Origin: Acidobacteriota bacterium
GTDB lineage: Bacteria; Acidobacteriota; Terriglobia; Acidiferrales; UBA7541
Length of the DNA stretch: 57,642 nucleotides
Assembly: GCA_013289715.1 (NCBI GenBank)
Contig: JABCZJ010000024.1
Location: 1 to 57,642 of the forward strand
Direction: 5' to 3'
Made by a program: the position numbers and the translations under genes. Within the stretch, counting starts at the first letter, position 1. Every line of letters begins with the position of its first letter. The notes under the pieces are model-generated. The model was not told the DNA's origin, did not search any database, and was given only the letters and a program-made list of their open reading frames with translations. This document shows, in pieces, positions 17,202 through 25,634 of this stretch.

Positions 17202-18641
17202 CTAGTACGCCCGCGCGAAAATGGCTTTTTCGGTGGAAGCGTCGCCGCAATGCACGCACTTGCCGGAGCCGCCGGGCTGCTCGAGCGGAATGCAGCGCAT
17301 GGTAGCTTTGGTTTCTTCCTTGATCTTCGCTTCGCATTCGGCTTTGCCGCACCACCAAGAAAAGGCGAAGCCTTTTTCGACGGCTGTCTTGAATTCTTCG
17401 TAATCGGCGGTTTCATGGGTATTCGCTTTGCGAAACGCCAGCGCACGATCGAAGAGCGCTTTCTGGATTTCTTCTAGCAATTGCACGACGGCTGCGCCGA
17501 TTCCCTGCTGCGCTACGAACGCCTTGCCTTCTTTTCCGGGACGATCGCGGCGGGCAAGCACTACCGAGCCTTTGGCGACGTCTTTGGGGCCGAGTTCCAG
17601 GCGCAGCGGCACGCCGCGCATTTCCCAATCGTTGAATTTGAAGCCGGGGCTGGAGCCTTCGCGCTCGTCGAGCTTCACGCGGATTCCGGCGTGCGCCAAT
17701 TCCTTGCGCAGCGTGTGGGCGCATTCGAGGACGCTCGACTTCTCCTCGTCTGTCCTGAAAATCGGGACGATCACCAGCTGGATGGGCGCGAGGCGCGGCG
17801 GAAAAATCAGTCCCTGATCGTCGCCGTGCACCATGATGATTGCGCCGACGAAGCGGGTGGAGAGGCCCCACGAAGTGGTCCAGCAGTGCTGCAGCACGCC
17901 GCCTTTATCCAGGTAGCGAATTTCGAAGGCCTTCGCAAAATTCTGCCCGAGATTGTGCGAAGTGCCGGCTTGCAGTGCTTTACCGTCGCCCATCATCGCT
18001 TCGATCGAGAAGGTTTGATCGGCGCCCGCGAACCGCTCGGAATCGGACTTGCGTCCGGGAATTACCGGGACGGCGGCTTCCTTGACCGCGAAATCGGTGT
18101 AGATGTCCAGCATCTGGCGCGTTTCGAATTCCGCTTCGGGCAGCGTGGCGTGCGCGGTGTGGCCTTCCTGCCAGAAGAATTCCAGCGTGCGCAAGAATAG
18201 CTTCGTACGCAGTTCCCAGCGGACCACGCTGTTCCATTGATTGATCAGCAGCGGCAGGTCGCGGTAGGACTGAATCCACTTCGCATATGAATGGCCGATG
18301 ATAGTTTCCGAAGTGGGACGAATCACGAGCGGCTCTTCCAGCTCTTCGCCGCCGCCGTGCGTAACCACCGCCAGTTCGGGTGAAAATCCTGCGACGTGCG
18401 ATTTTTCTTTTTCGATAAAGCTGCGCGGAATCAGCAGCGGGAACGCGGCGTTCACGTGGCCGGTGGCTTTGAAGCGGCTATCGAGCGCCGCAGTGATGTT
18501 CTCCCACAACGCCCAGCCATAGGGCCGGACGATCATGCACCCGCGCACCGGGGCGTAGTCAGCCAGTTCGGCTCGCAATACGAGCTGGTTATACCATTCC
18601 GAAAAATCTTCCGCGCGACTTGGCAGTTTCTGGTCGGACAT
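17202..18641 (-). CDS. proS: Prolyl-tRNA synthetase (short, archaeal/eukaryotic type)
   Basis: A 479-residue class II synthetase charging tRNA-Pro. Motif regions include VIRPTSETIIGHSYAKW and FLRTLEFFWQEGHTAH; the anticodon-binding domain follows, and the C-terminal extension has CVHCG and ends in Tyr (IFARAY), typical of the type-3 form. There is no large editing insertion as in the E. coli type. ATG 18641 (MSDQKLPSRAEDFSEWYNQL) is preferred over the open-frame start at 18749, whose extra 36 residues are low-complexity basic sequence. Confidence 0.95.
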   Translation of the reverse strand: MSDQKLPSRAEDFSEWYNQLVLRAELADYAPVRGCMIVRPYGWALWENITAALDSRFKATGHVNAAFPLLIPRSFIEKEKSHVAGFSPELAVVTHGGGEELEEPLVIRPTSETIIGHSYAKWIQSYRDLPLLINQWNSVVRWELRTKLFLRTLEFFWQEGHTAHATLPEAEFETRQMLDIYTDFAVKEAAVPVIPGRKSDSERFAGADQTFSIEAMMGDGKALQAGTSHNLGQNFAKAFEIRYLDKGGVLQHCWTTSWGLSTRFVGAIIMVHGDDQGLIFPPRLAPIQLVIVPIFRTDEEKSSVLECAHTLRKELAHAGIRVKLDEREGSSPGFKFNDWEMRGVPLRLELGPKDVAKGSVVLARRDRPGKEGKAFVAQQGIGAAVVQLLEEIQKALFDRALAFRKANTHETADYEEFKTAVEKGFAFSWWCGKAECEAKIKEETKATMRCIPLEQPGGSGKCVHCGDASTEKAIFARAY

Positions 18642-19086
18642 GCCTGGGTGGGCTCTTTTCTGCGCCGATTTGTATCGGGCACGCGCACAGTGGCGCGGGC
18701 GTCGGCGCGGTAAGCAATCAAGGTTAGGGGAGAGTGTGCGCGAAGTCAATTCTGTGACGAAGTCAAAGGCAGCACTGATGAACGCAGATCAACACTGCTA
18801 CCGTCCAATGTGATCACCGTAAAAAAGAATGCGACGTTGGCGCGGGTGCGCGAATCTAAGGGTCGAAGCGCACGACAGATGGTAACGATGAACACTGATA
18901 ACGGTAATGACAGAGCTTTTGCGGAAGCGCGGGGGCTTGCACTGCGCTCGGAAATCGGGTTGCCGGCACGCTAATTCGCTTGCTGGAGGTGGGCTTTTCC
19001 GCGTGTGCAAAATGCGAAATCAGTGTACGCTATTTCGCACTGGTTCCCCCGGACTGGTTATCCAAATTCGAAGGAGATTTTTTGAG
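18642..19086. other. Divergent intergenic region between proS and a secreted-protein gene
   Basis: No gene is apparent. Short related words recur around 18778-18912 (GATGAACGCAGATCAACACT and GATGAACACTGATAACGG), which looks like degenerate repeat sequence. Near the plus-strand gene lies an 8-bp inverted repeat (19013-19039) and an AAGGAG ribosome site. Clear promoter hexamers are not obvious. Confidence 0.45.
19013..19039. promoter_or_regulatory. Inverted repeat upstream of the 19087 gene
   Basis: TGCGAAAT (19013-19020) and its exact complement ATTTCGCA (19032-19039) are separated by 11 bases. The dyad centres about 60 bases before the ATG at 19087, a plausible operator position; it could also form an RNA hairpin. 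Confidence 0.35.
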
Positions 19087-19857
19087 ATGAAGATGCGCCT
19101 TGCCCCTTCAGTATCGCTGTTCTGTTTGTGTGTGACGCTGTTCTCCGTTCCGGTAAGTGCGCAAGGCGGTGCGGGAGCAGGCACGTCCTCGACGTCCTCT
19201 GGCCAGCAGCAGACGACGCCCCCGGCCCAGCAGCAACCCAGCCAGCCCAAGCTAATGTCTCCGAACGTGGCGAATGTGCAGCCGGGCGAGGTGTACCACC
19301 GCCCAACGGAAAAGGAAAAACTGCGCTCCTGGGCTTTCGTTTCGTTCGGGCCTTATGCCTTCGTCGGCTCGGCTGCCGCGGCTGGAGTGCAACAAGCAGA
19401 CAACGCGGCGCCAGAGTGGGGCCAGGGCGCGGATGCCTACGGCGTGCGCGTGGCCAACAATTTTGGCATCAACCTGGTGACGCAGACGACTCGCTACGGT
19501 TTGGCTGCAGTTTTCCACGAAGACACGCTTTTCTACCGCTGCGAGTGCGACGGGTTTGTCCCCCGTTTAAAGCATGCGTTGATTTCGACGATTACTGCGC
19601 GCCGAGGCGACGATGGACATCGCGTCTTTTCGTTTGCGTCGCTGGTCGCGCCGTATGCTGGAGGCGAAACCGCGGCGCTGGGTTGGTACCCGAGCCGTTA
19701 CGACGCGATGGACGGCTTCCGCATCGGCAATTACAACCTGGCCGTGCAGGCGGGGCTGAACGTGGCGCTGGAATTTATTTATGGCGGGCCGCACACGTTT
19801 TTGGGCAAGCATCACGTGCCGGTGCTTTCGAACGCAACGGGTTCGCAGCAGCAGTAA
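19087..19857 (+). CDS. Secreted or outer-membrane protein of unknown function
   Basis: A 256-residue protein from ATG 19087 with AAGGAG ten bases upstream. A signal peptide (PSVSLFCLCVTLFSVPVSA) is followed by a Gln/Pro-rich linker and a folded part with LRSWAFVSFGPYAFVGSAAAA, RYGLAAVFHEDTLFYRC and HRVFSFASLVAPYAGGETAA. I do not recognise a named domain; the pattern resembles a conserved uncharacterised protein of Acidobacteriota. A strong intrinsic terminator follows 30 bases after the stop, so it is probably a single-gene unit. Confidence 0.8.
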   Translation: MKMRLAPSVSLFCLCVTLFSVPVSAQGGAGAGTSSTSSGQQQTTPPAQQQPSQPKLMSPNVANVQPGEVYHRPTEKEKLRSWAFVSFGPYAFVGSAAAAGVQQADNAAPEWGQGADAYGVRVANNFGINLVTQTTRYGLAAVFHEDTLFYRCECDGFVPRLKHALISTITARRGDDGHRVFSFASLVAPYAGGETAALGWYPSRYDAMDGFRIGNYNLAVQAGLNVALEFIYGGPHTFLGKHHVPVLSNATGSQQQ

Positions 19858-19887
19858 TCTTTTGATGGAAGCGGTCGCGAAGGTTGC

Positions 19888-19923
19888 AAGCCCGCCGGTG
19901 TCTTCCCTTCGGCGGGCTTTTTT
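19888..19923 (+). terminator. Intrinsic terminator
   Basis: A perfect 10-bp stem AAGCCCGCCG/CGGCGGGCTT (19888-19897 with 19910-19919) with a 12-base loop ends in a run of six T on the plus strand. It closes the 19087-19857 gene. Confidence 0.9.
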
Positions 19924-19960
19924 GCTTTAAATTGCCATGGGCGCGGATGCTGCCGGATCT

Positions 19961-20230
19961 TTAGCGACGATCCGGATGATTGTGACGCCAGGCCCAGTAT
20001 TCGCGCTGCTCCGGAGGCGGCAACTTGCGAAACTCCCGATACGGCCGATGCGTTTCGACCACCCACTGGCGGTAATAAACGACTTCGTTGTCGTTCCAGA
20101 CGTGATAATCGTTGTAGTACGGATCGTAGACGCGGACCGTGGCGTGCGAGGCGCAACCGGTCAGCACGACCGGTGAAAGCGCGGCCACACCCAGCAAGAA
20201 CGCTCCCAACCAACGCGTATTGAATCGCAT
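19961..20230 (-). CDS. Small lipoprotein
   Basis: An 89-residue protein from ATG 20230, with GAGG about ten bases upstream. A signal peptide ends in the lipobox LTGC (LSPVVLTGCASH), predicting a lipid-anchored protein. The mature part is rich in Tyr, Trp, Arg and His (YDPYYNDYHVWNDNEVVYYR, WRHNHPDRR). I do not recognise the family. It is transcribed away from glyA. Confidence 0.75.
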   Translation of the reverse strand: MRFNTRWLGAFLLGVAALSPVVLTGCASHATVRVYDPYYNDYHVWNDNEVVYYRQWVVETHRPYREFRKLPPPEQREYWAWRHNHPDRR

Positions 20231-20388
20231 TTTTATTATGCCTCCCTGAGCTGGTGCGCTAGCGCGCTCGTTCGATTGCAAAGCGCGCAGCGCTCCGATA
20301 AACTCTTCTCGAATTTGTAAACACGCTGGCGCAGGCAAAGTTGCTGGCAAGTATCGCGCTGTTGCGAATCCCGGCCGGGTGCCCTGAC

Positions 20389-21711
20389 ATGAAACATGAA
20401 TCTGCAGAATTACTACGCATGAGCCGCTCGCTGGACGAAGTCGATCCGGAGGTCGCTGAAGCGCTGCGCGATGAAGTGCGGCGGCAAGCCACCGGGCTGG
20501 AATTGATCGCGTCTGAAAATTTCGTTTCCGAAGCGGTGCTGGAAGCGATGGGCTCGGTCTTCACGAATAAGTACGCGGAAGGCTATCCCGGCAAGCGCTA
20601 CTATGGTGGCTGCGAGAATGTGGACCGCGTGGAGCGCCTGGCGATCGAACGCGCGAAGCAGCTTTTCGGCGCCGAGCATGCCAACGTGCAGTCGCACTCC
20701 GGAACGCAAGCTAACATTTCTGTTTACATGACGGTGCTGGAGCCGGGCGCCACCGTGTTGGGCATGAACCTGGCGCACGGCGGCCACCTGACGCACGGCC
20801 ACCCGCTGAATTTTTCGGGCAAGACTTACAAATTTGTCGCCTACGGCGTCACGAAGGATAGCGAGACGATCGATTACGGCGAAATCAGGGAGCTGGCGCG
20901 CGAGCATCGGCCGAAAATGATTGTGGCCGGAGCGAGCGCTTACGCCCGCATCATTGATTTTCCGCGCATCGCGGAAATCGCTCAGTCGGTGGGAGCGCTA
21001 TTTTTCGTGGACATGGCGCATATCGCCGGCTTGGTGGCCGCCGGCGTGCATCCTAGCCCAGTGCCCTATGCTGATTTTGTTTCCACCACGACGCACAAGA
21101 CTTTGCGCGGGCCGCGCGGTGGCCTGGTGCTGTGTCGTGAGAAATACGCGAAGGATCTGGACCGCATTACGTTTCCGGGATTGCAGGGTGGGCCGCTGGA
21201 ACACATCATCGCGGCGAAGGCCGTGTGTTTGAAGGAAGCTGCCGCGCCGGATTTTCGCGCGTATCAGCAGCAGGTGGTGGCTAACGCGCAGGCGCTCGCT
21301 GCGAGATTGAGTGCGCGCGGATTTCGCATCGTGACCGGCGGCACGGACAATCATTTGATGCTGGTGGACATGCACTCGCGCGGGATTACCGGACGCGACG
21401 CGGAATTGGCGTTGGAACGCGCCGGCATGACGGTGAACAAGAACGCGATTCCTTTTGATCCGCTGCCGCCGATGAAGGCCGGCGGAATTCGCATCGGCAC
21501 GCCCGCGGTAACTACTCGCGGAATGCGCGAGCCTGAGATGGAAAAGATCGCGACGTGGATCGCGGAAGTGTTGACGCATCTGAGCGACGCGGCTATCGAA
21601 CAGCGCGTGCGCTCGGAAGTTGCGTCTTTGGCCGCGCGCTTTCCGCTCTATGCACGGCGCCTCGAAGCTGCCGACGCTGTCGGCGCGCTGCACTCTAAAG
21701 TTGCCGGCTAA
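20389..21711 (+). CDS. glyA: Serine hydroxymethyltransferase
   Basis: A PLP enzyme interconverting serine and glycine while making 5,10-methylene-tetrahydrofolate in the cytosol. Typical segments are LELIASENFVSEAVLEAMGS, the GYPGKRYYGGCENVD motif and the PLP lysine in TTTHKTLRGPRGG. The start is uncertain: ATG 20389 (440 residues) and ATG 20419 (MSRSLDEVDPEV, 430 residues) are both possible, neither with a good ribosome site; the latter is closer to the usual family length of about 417. Confidence 0.96.
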   Translation: MKHESAELLRMSRSLDEVDPEVAEALRDEVRRQATGLELIASENFVSEAVLEAMGSVFTNKYAEGYPGKRYYGGCENVDRVERLAIERAKQLFGAEHANVQSHSGTQANISVYMTVLEPGATVLGMNLAHGGHLTHGHPLNFSGKTYKFVAYGVTKDSETIDYGEIRELAREHRPKMIVAGASAYARIIDFPRIAEIAQSVGALFFVDMAHIAGLVAAGVHPSPVPYADFVSTTTHKTLRGPRGGLVLCREKYAKDLDRITFPGLQGGPLEHIIAAKAVCLKEAAAPDFRAYQQQVVANAQALAARLSARGFRIVTGGTDNHLMLVDMHSRGITGRDAELALERAGMTVNKNAIPFDPLPPMKAGGIRIGTPAVTTRGMREPEMEKIATWIAEVLTHLSDAAIEQRVRSEVASLAARFPLYARRLEAADAVGALHSKVAG

Positions 21712-21803
21712 GCTCGCGCGCGGCGCTCTGAGCTCGTCAGGTTAAAGCTGCGCGCTTCCACCTAGATCGCCGGGCGACACCTCACTTATGAACTGAGCAG
21801 GCT

Positions 21804-22904
21804 CTACGCCGTGGGAACAAGAATTTCGGTGATCAGTTTCTCCTCAGGCGTGTTCCTGGGATCAGTGACGTAATTTTCAATGCCGAAGTCGTCGCGTAGC
21901 GGGATCTTTGTCTCGGCGACGATCTGAAAAACACGGCCGCAGGCTTCGGGCAGGTTCGAGTAAGGTCCGGTCAGCACAAAACGGCTGTACTTGCCGCCCT
22001 TGAATTTTTCGTAGGCCAGACTCTCGGGTAAATCCTTCGGGGCTGCGGTCAGCGCGACGCCGGCGCGATAGACCTGCGGCGCGACTTTGTAGAGGCTCAT
22101 GTATCCGGTGATTTTGTTTTGCTCCAGGACCTTGGCAATTAACTGATGCATCCGCTGCCAGGCTTGCGGGGCGGTACTTTGGAACGGTCCAACTTTCTCG
22201 ATGAAAACGTAGTGTGTTTCAGGCCAGTTCATCACTTCCGGTACTTCCGTGAGTTGCAAACCGCGGCCTGTTGCACTGGACATGATGTTTTCTCCTTGTG
22301 ACTTGGGTTGAACGAAAAGCAATTCTATGTAGCGGCGCAGGTGATCGATACAGTCGGCGGCGACGGCTGGGCCGCCTTTTGCTTTCGCCAGGATGAATGC
22401 GCCTTGAATCACCGCTTGGGTGTAAAGCGCGAGACTGCGCGCGCTCCAATCCCCTTTAACTTTGTACTTGCTCATGCATTCGGCGATGTCTGCTTCGAGC
22501 GTTGTGGCGTGATCGCTGATGCTTTTGTCGCATGCTGCGCGAATGGCTGGATGCGTCTGGTAGACTTCCTGAACCATGGTGCCGACCAGGCAGGTGAACT
22601 CGGGCAATTCGCCTTGCAGGATCGCTTTGCGGAAGTCCACGTACGCCAAAAGGCGGTTCAGGGGGTCGGGCAGCGCTTGATAGGGCGCCGCTTCGAACAC
22701 GGCACTGGTCCTAGTTCCCCAATACTCCGCTACCGCGAGCGCCAGGGCTTCTTTGGTGTCGAAATGATGGAAGAAGCTGCCTTTGGTGAGTTGAGCCGCC
22801 TCGCAGATGTCTTCAACGCGGGTGGCGGTGTAGCCCTTGTAGCGGATGACGTGGAGAGCCGCGTCGAGGAACTTGGTCTTGGATGGGTGTCCATTGTTAT
22901 TCAT
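21804..22904 (-). CDS. TetR regulator fused to a GyrI-like ligand-binding domain
   Basis: A 366-residue protein from ATG 22904. Residues 1-60 hold a TetR helix-turn-helix (KTKFLDAALHVIRYKGYTAT ... QLTKGSFFHHFDTKEAL), followed by a TetR effector domain to about residue 205. The last 159 residues form a GyrI-like/SOUL-type small-molecule domain (MNWPETHYVFIEKVGPF ... GKYSRFVLTGPY). Exactly at the boundary an internal ATG (22283) is preceded by AAGGAG (22292-22297) eight bases away, so the second domain may also be made alone. One base change in the CAA at 22296-22298 (from TAA) would separate the two genes. An operator-like palindrome lies upstream. Confidence 0.85.
   Translation of the reverse strand: MNNNGHPSKTKFLDAALHVIRYKGYTATRVEDICEAAQLTKGSFFHHFDTKEALALAVAEYWGTRTSAVFEAAPYQALPDPLNRLLAYVDFRKAILQGELPEFTCLVGTMVQEVYQTHPAIRAACDKSISDHATTLEADIAECMSKYKVKGDWSARSLALYTQAVIQGAFILAKAKGGPAVAADCIDHLRRYIELLFVQPKSQGENIMSSATGRGLQLTEVPEVMNWPETHYVFIEKVGPFQSTAPQAWQRMHQLIAKVLEQNKITGYMSLYKVAPQVYRAGVALTAAPKDLPESLAYEKFKGGKYSRFVLTGPYSNLPEACGRVFQIVAETKIPLRDDFGIENYVTDPRNTPEEKLITEILVPTA
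22283..22298 (-). promoter_or_regulatory. Internal ribosome-binding site inside the TetR-GyrI gene
   Basis: On the minus strand AAGGAG (22292-22297) lies eight bases before an in-frame ATG at 22283. Translation from here would give a 159-residue GyrI-like protein, the usual size of stand-alone members. No stop codon separates it from the TetR part. Confidence 0.6.
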
Positions 22905-23211
22905 AGGATTGCTAATTTTGAGCTCACACGATACCAACTAGTCGGTATGTCGTCAAGCGTCCGCTTCAGCTCTAGCTAGGCTCGCAGAGACAGGCTGGCT
23001 GTCATGGCGTCGCTCGCGCCGGGCCCGCGTTCCGGGCGCAAAGTTCCAAATCAATACATGGGTGCCGTCGCGGGACAACTGTGCGATTGCTCCGTCGCCA
23101 GCAACCCTGTTTCGCGCCCTAACTCGTTCCAGTGCCACGCTTCGGCACTCACCCCAACACCGCTTTTGGAAGCGAATTTGCGAGTGCATCCTAGTGGAGG
23201 AAACGCCCATC
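22905..23211. other. Divergent regulatory region of the TetR-type gene
   Basis: No gene is seen. The TetR side carries an 18-bp near-palindrome. The rest (22949-23211) precedes the phosphatase gene on the plus strand, with GGAGG at about 23197-23201 as its ribosome site. I see no strong promoter hexamers. Confidence 0.45.
22931..22948. promoter_or_regulatory. TetR-type operator
   Basis: The 18-bp sequence ATACCAACTAGTCGGTAT is a palindrome around ACTAGT with one mismatched pair. This is the size and style of TetR-family operators. It lies 27 bases upstream of the TetR ATG, so autorepression is likely. Confidence 0.65.
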
Positions 23212-23981
23212 ATGAGCACCAGCCCGGCCGTGGAGGCAGTCGCCTGGCCACATACTCTGGAAGCCGCCAGAGATGAGGCGCGCCTGATTCAGGATTCCCT
23301 GCTGCCACGCGGCACTTTGCGGGGAGATGCATTCGAGATCGCGTTCCGTTTCGCGCCGCTGGGTGAAGTGGGCGGCGACTTCGCTGATTTTTTTTTAACC
23401 TGCCCAACGGATTGGTGGGAATGTACATGGGCGACGTCGTCGGCAAGGGGTTGACCGCTGCGATGTACGCTTCGCCGGTGATGGGCACGATCCGCGGAAT
23501 CAACAAGACCGGGGAAGACACCGCCGCGGTGCTGGGCCTGCTGAACAAACGGCTGCGTGCGCGCCCGGTGCCCGGGCGTTATAGCTCCATGATTTACGCG
23601 CTGTTCAATCTGGCCTCGGGCGTGCTGACTTTTTCGAATGCGGGTATTCCGTTTCCACTGCTGGTCTCGACCGATGGCTGCCGCTCGTTGGGTGAAGGTG
23701 GCTTTCCTTCGGGCATGTTTTCCGACGCTGCCTACAAGATCCACAGCGTGCAACCGGCGCCAGGCGACGCCGTGCTGTTTGCCACCGACGGCCTGCACGA
23801 AATGCGCAACGAAGGGAACGAGGACCTGAGCTGGGGCAGGCTGGAAGAAATTTGGAAGCAATGCGGCTGCAAATCCGCGGACGACTGTCTGGACTTTCTG
23901 TTCGACGAGGTGCGCGCATTTTCCGGCAGCGCATGTAGTCACGATGACATCACGGCCATCGTGCTGAAAGTGCCCGCGTAG
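23212..23981 (+). CDS. SpoIIE/RsbU-type PP2C phosphatase, frame broken at a T9 run
   Basis: A serine phosphatase of the kind that acts on anti-sigma antagonists. Translation starts at ATG 23212 with GGAGG upstream (MSTSPAVEAVAWPHTLEAAR). The first part gives LIQDSLLPRG and GEVGGDFADFF; the frame then derails at nine T residues (23388-23396), and the rest continues one frame back with NLPNGLVGMYMGDVVGKG, VLFATDGLHEM and SHDDITAIVL. The catalytic metal-binding aspartates are split across the two frames. A -1 shift at the T-run restores a product of about 256 residues. It may be a sequencing error, RNA polymerase slippage, a ribosomal shift or a mutation. Confidence 0.75.
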
Positions 23982-24017
23982 CGACGGTCCGCAAACCGCC
24001 GGCACCGATCACCGCGG

Positions 24018-24052
24018 CAAAATGGCGCACGGAAGTGCGCCGCTACAAAACC
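24018..24052 (-). repeat. 3'-end stem-loop element, locus 6
   Basis: A perfect 7-bp stem, GGCGCAC (24024-24030) with GTGCGCC (24035-24041), a GGAA loop and the tail GCTACAAAACC. It lies between two convergent genes and its constant edge faces the JAMM gene stop at 24062. The same stem with a TGAA loop occurs at 35570-35587. Confidence 0.7.
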
Positions 24053-24061
24053 GTTTGGCTC

Positions 24062-24553
24062 TCAAACTGTAGATATGCGCAGCTCCGACACTTCGCCATC
24101 GCGGATCGAGAATGCGCGCACTGGATTTTCCACATCTGGCTGCGGCGAAATGATGAAATACGCGGCGCCTGGATAGTAGGCGCGCGCGATATCAGTGCGC
24201 GAGGGCTGGTTCGCACCGTGCGGATGGGAATGATAAATTCCCAGCAACTGCAATCCGGTGCTGCGAATCTCTCGCATCAGCTGAAATAGTTCCGCCGGCG
24301 CAATCTCGTATTGCGTCGCGGGATCGCCGGCGATGTTGTGCGCGTGCAAGACGAGGGTAATCACGCCGTCGCGACCCGCCAGCAGCCCGCAACGTTCATG
24401 CTCAGGCGCACCCTGCGCATGCGCCTGAAGCGCAAAAAGCACGGCGTCCTGAACCCGAATCCCACTTGGCACGAGGACCAGTCTATATCGCGGCAACTCA
24501 AAACGGAAAAGGTCCTGGCATGCGAAAGCAGCTACTTCGACTGGGGGAGGCAA
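24062..24553 (-). CDS. JAMM/MPN-domain (M67-type) metallopeptidase
   Basis: A zinc isopeptidase-like protein of up to 163 residues. The JAMM motif is complete: Glu53 (EHERCGLLAG), then His108, His110, Ser118 and Asp121 in GIYHSHPHGANQPSRTD. Bacterial members process ubiquitin-like sulphur carriers such as ThiS/MoaD, but none lies nearby. The start is uncertain: TTG 24553 overlaps the end of the TonB-like relic, and GTG 24472 is an alternative that would begin at PSGIRVQDAVLF and fit the domain boundary. Confidence 0.82.
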   Translation of the reverse strand: MPPPVEVAAFACQDLFRFELPRYRLVLVPSGIRVQDAVLFALQAHAQGAPEHERCGLLAGRDGVITLVLHAHNIAGDPATQYEIAPAELFQLMREIRSTGLQLLGIYHSHPHGANQPSRTDIARAYYPGAAYFIISPQPDVENPVRAFSIRDGEVSELRISTV

Positions 24554-25521
24554 TTCAAAGAAAACTCGATCACTCCATGCACCTCGCGGAGTGAAGTCTC
24601 GGGCAACTTCCAGCTGCTGGAGGCATTCTTCACTGCTGACGGAAGGAGCAGCGGACCGCCGCCAAATGAAAGATTCGTCACGCTTCCCGTCGAATCAACG
24701 AGCATGGTGAAGGAAGCCGAGCCCTCGACATGTGGGCTAACTTCGCAATGGGAGGATACTTTGGCGCAACTAAGGCGTTTGGCTCGACGGGTGTGCTGCT
24801 GACGAGCCGGATCGCGGGAGTTGGCGGATGAACCTGCGCGGAATGATACAGGTCCGACGGTTTGTCGGGCGCTCCGCGGAACAACCCATCGTATTTGCCA
24901 GAACGCAGGCTTTCCAGCATCGTCGGATCCGCGTCCTGCGGCAAAAGCTGATCGCCCTCGCCCACAGGAAACATCGGTCTGGCCATCACGCCGGGACCAA
25001 CCGCTGCGTCCGAACGCCGCCACAGCTGCATCGTCCATGGGGTGTGTTTGGGAGGGTTCGCCGAGTGATCGAACATATCTTTATCGAGAATGTCTGAACG
25101 GATCACTCGGGTTTGACTTCCGCACTCAACCTCTATCGCGACGTCTGCGCCGCTGAATACCAGACAGTTCTTGCACCGCCTCAGTTCGCGGTGCACCTCC
25201 TTCTCGGGAATCGCGCATGGGTTTGTGGGCCCCAATTAGTGAAGCAAGCGATTCGTTTATGGCTGCGGATGCCACTTCCAGCTTCGCTTGCCGTGTGCAT
25301 GAGTCAAGGGGCGGTGTGAGCGTAATCCTTTCGATGGAAGTACCGTTCACGGTGGGATGGACTACGAATAATTCGTAATCGTCCGAAGGCGGGCCAAAAT
25401 CGCAGAACGTTCGGTGTCCGATTTCAAATTGATCGGGCGGGGGCGAGGCTGCGCTAGGCGTCTGACCAAATGCTGCGCTGCCCGAAATAAGCAGAGCGCA
25501 GAAAATTACGCCGTGTCGCAT
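24532..25521 (-). pseudogene. Decayed TonB-like energy transducer gene
   Basis: Three reading frames join into one protein. Frame 1 starts at ATG 25521 with a signal peptide (RHGVIFCALLISGSAAFG) and runs to about 25235. At a G4 run (minus strand, 25230-25233) the sense moves to a second frame (NPCAIPEKEVHRELRRCKNC) that continues to VAPKYPPIAKLAH near 24737. There, at CCCACATG (about 24729-24736), it moves to a third frame with VEGSASFTMLVDSTGSVTNL, ending at 24532. The last two parts together form a TonB C-terminal domain (KYPPIAKLAHVEGSASF). Two independent indels suggest real decay rather than a single sequencing error. Confidence 0.7.
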
Positions 25522-25593
25522 AAACGCATACGACTACCGTCTTTATTGATGCTGCGGGGCTGCCGCAGCGTATCGCGCCGCAAAACCGATGCC

Positions 25594-25621
25594 GTAGGGG
25601 CGGTTCGCGAACCGTCCCTAC
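25594..25621 (-). repeat. 3'-end stem-loop element, locus 7 (ftsZ 3' region)
   Basis: A near-perfect 14-bp palindrome, GTAGGGGCGGTTCG with CGAACCGTCCCTAC, one G-T pair and no real loop. It lies 13 bases past the ftsZ stop (25635). It is the only hairpin seen between ftsZ and the next gene but lacks a T-run in the ftsZ sense. Confidence 0.65.
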
Positions 25622-25634
25622 GGTTTGGAGATTG

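Noticed and set aside
18642..18749. 36-residue N-terminal extension of ProRS
   Set aside because: Low-complexity Arg-rich sequence not seen in the family; the ATG at 18641 starts exactly at the conserved N-terminus.
24678..25235. Independent 185-residue gene
   Set aside because: It lacks a start and signal peptide of its own, and its end runs into the KYPPIAKLAH of a TonB-C domain that continues in another frame; it is better seen as the middle of the decayed gene.
25594..25621. Intrinsic terminator of ftsZ
   Set aside because: The palindrome is strong, but no T-run follows in the ftsZ direction, and it shares the edge and position of the 3' stem-loop family.
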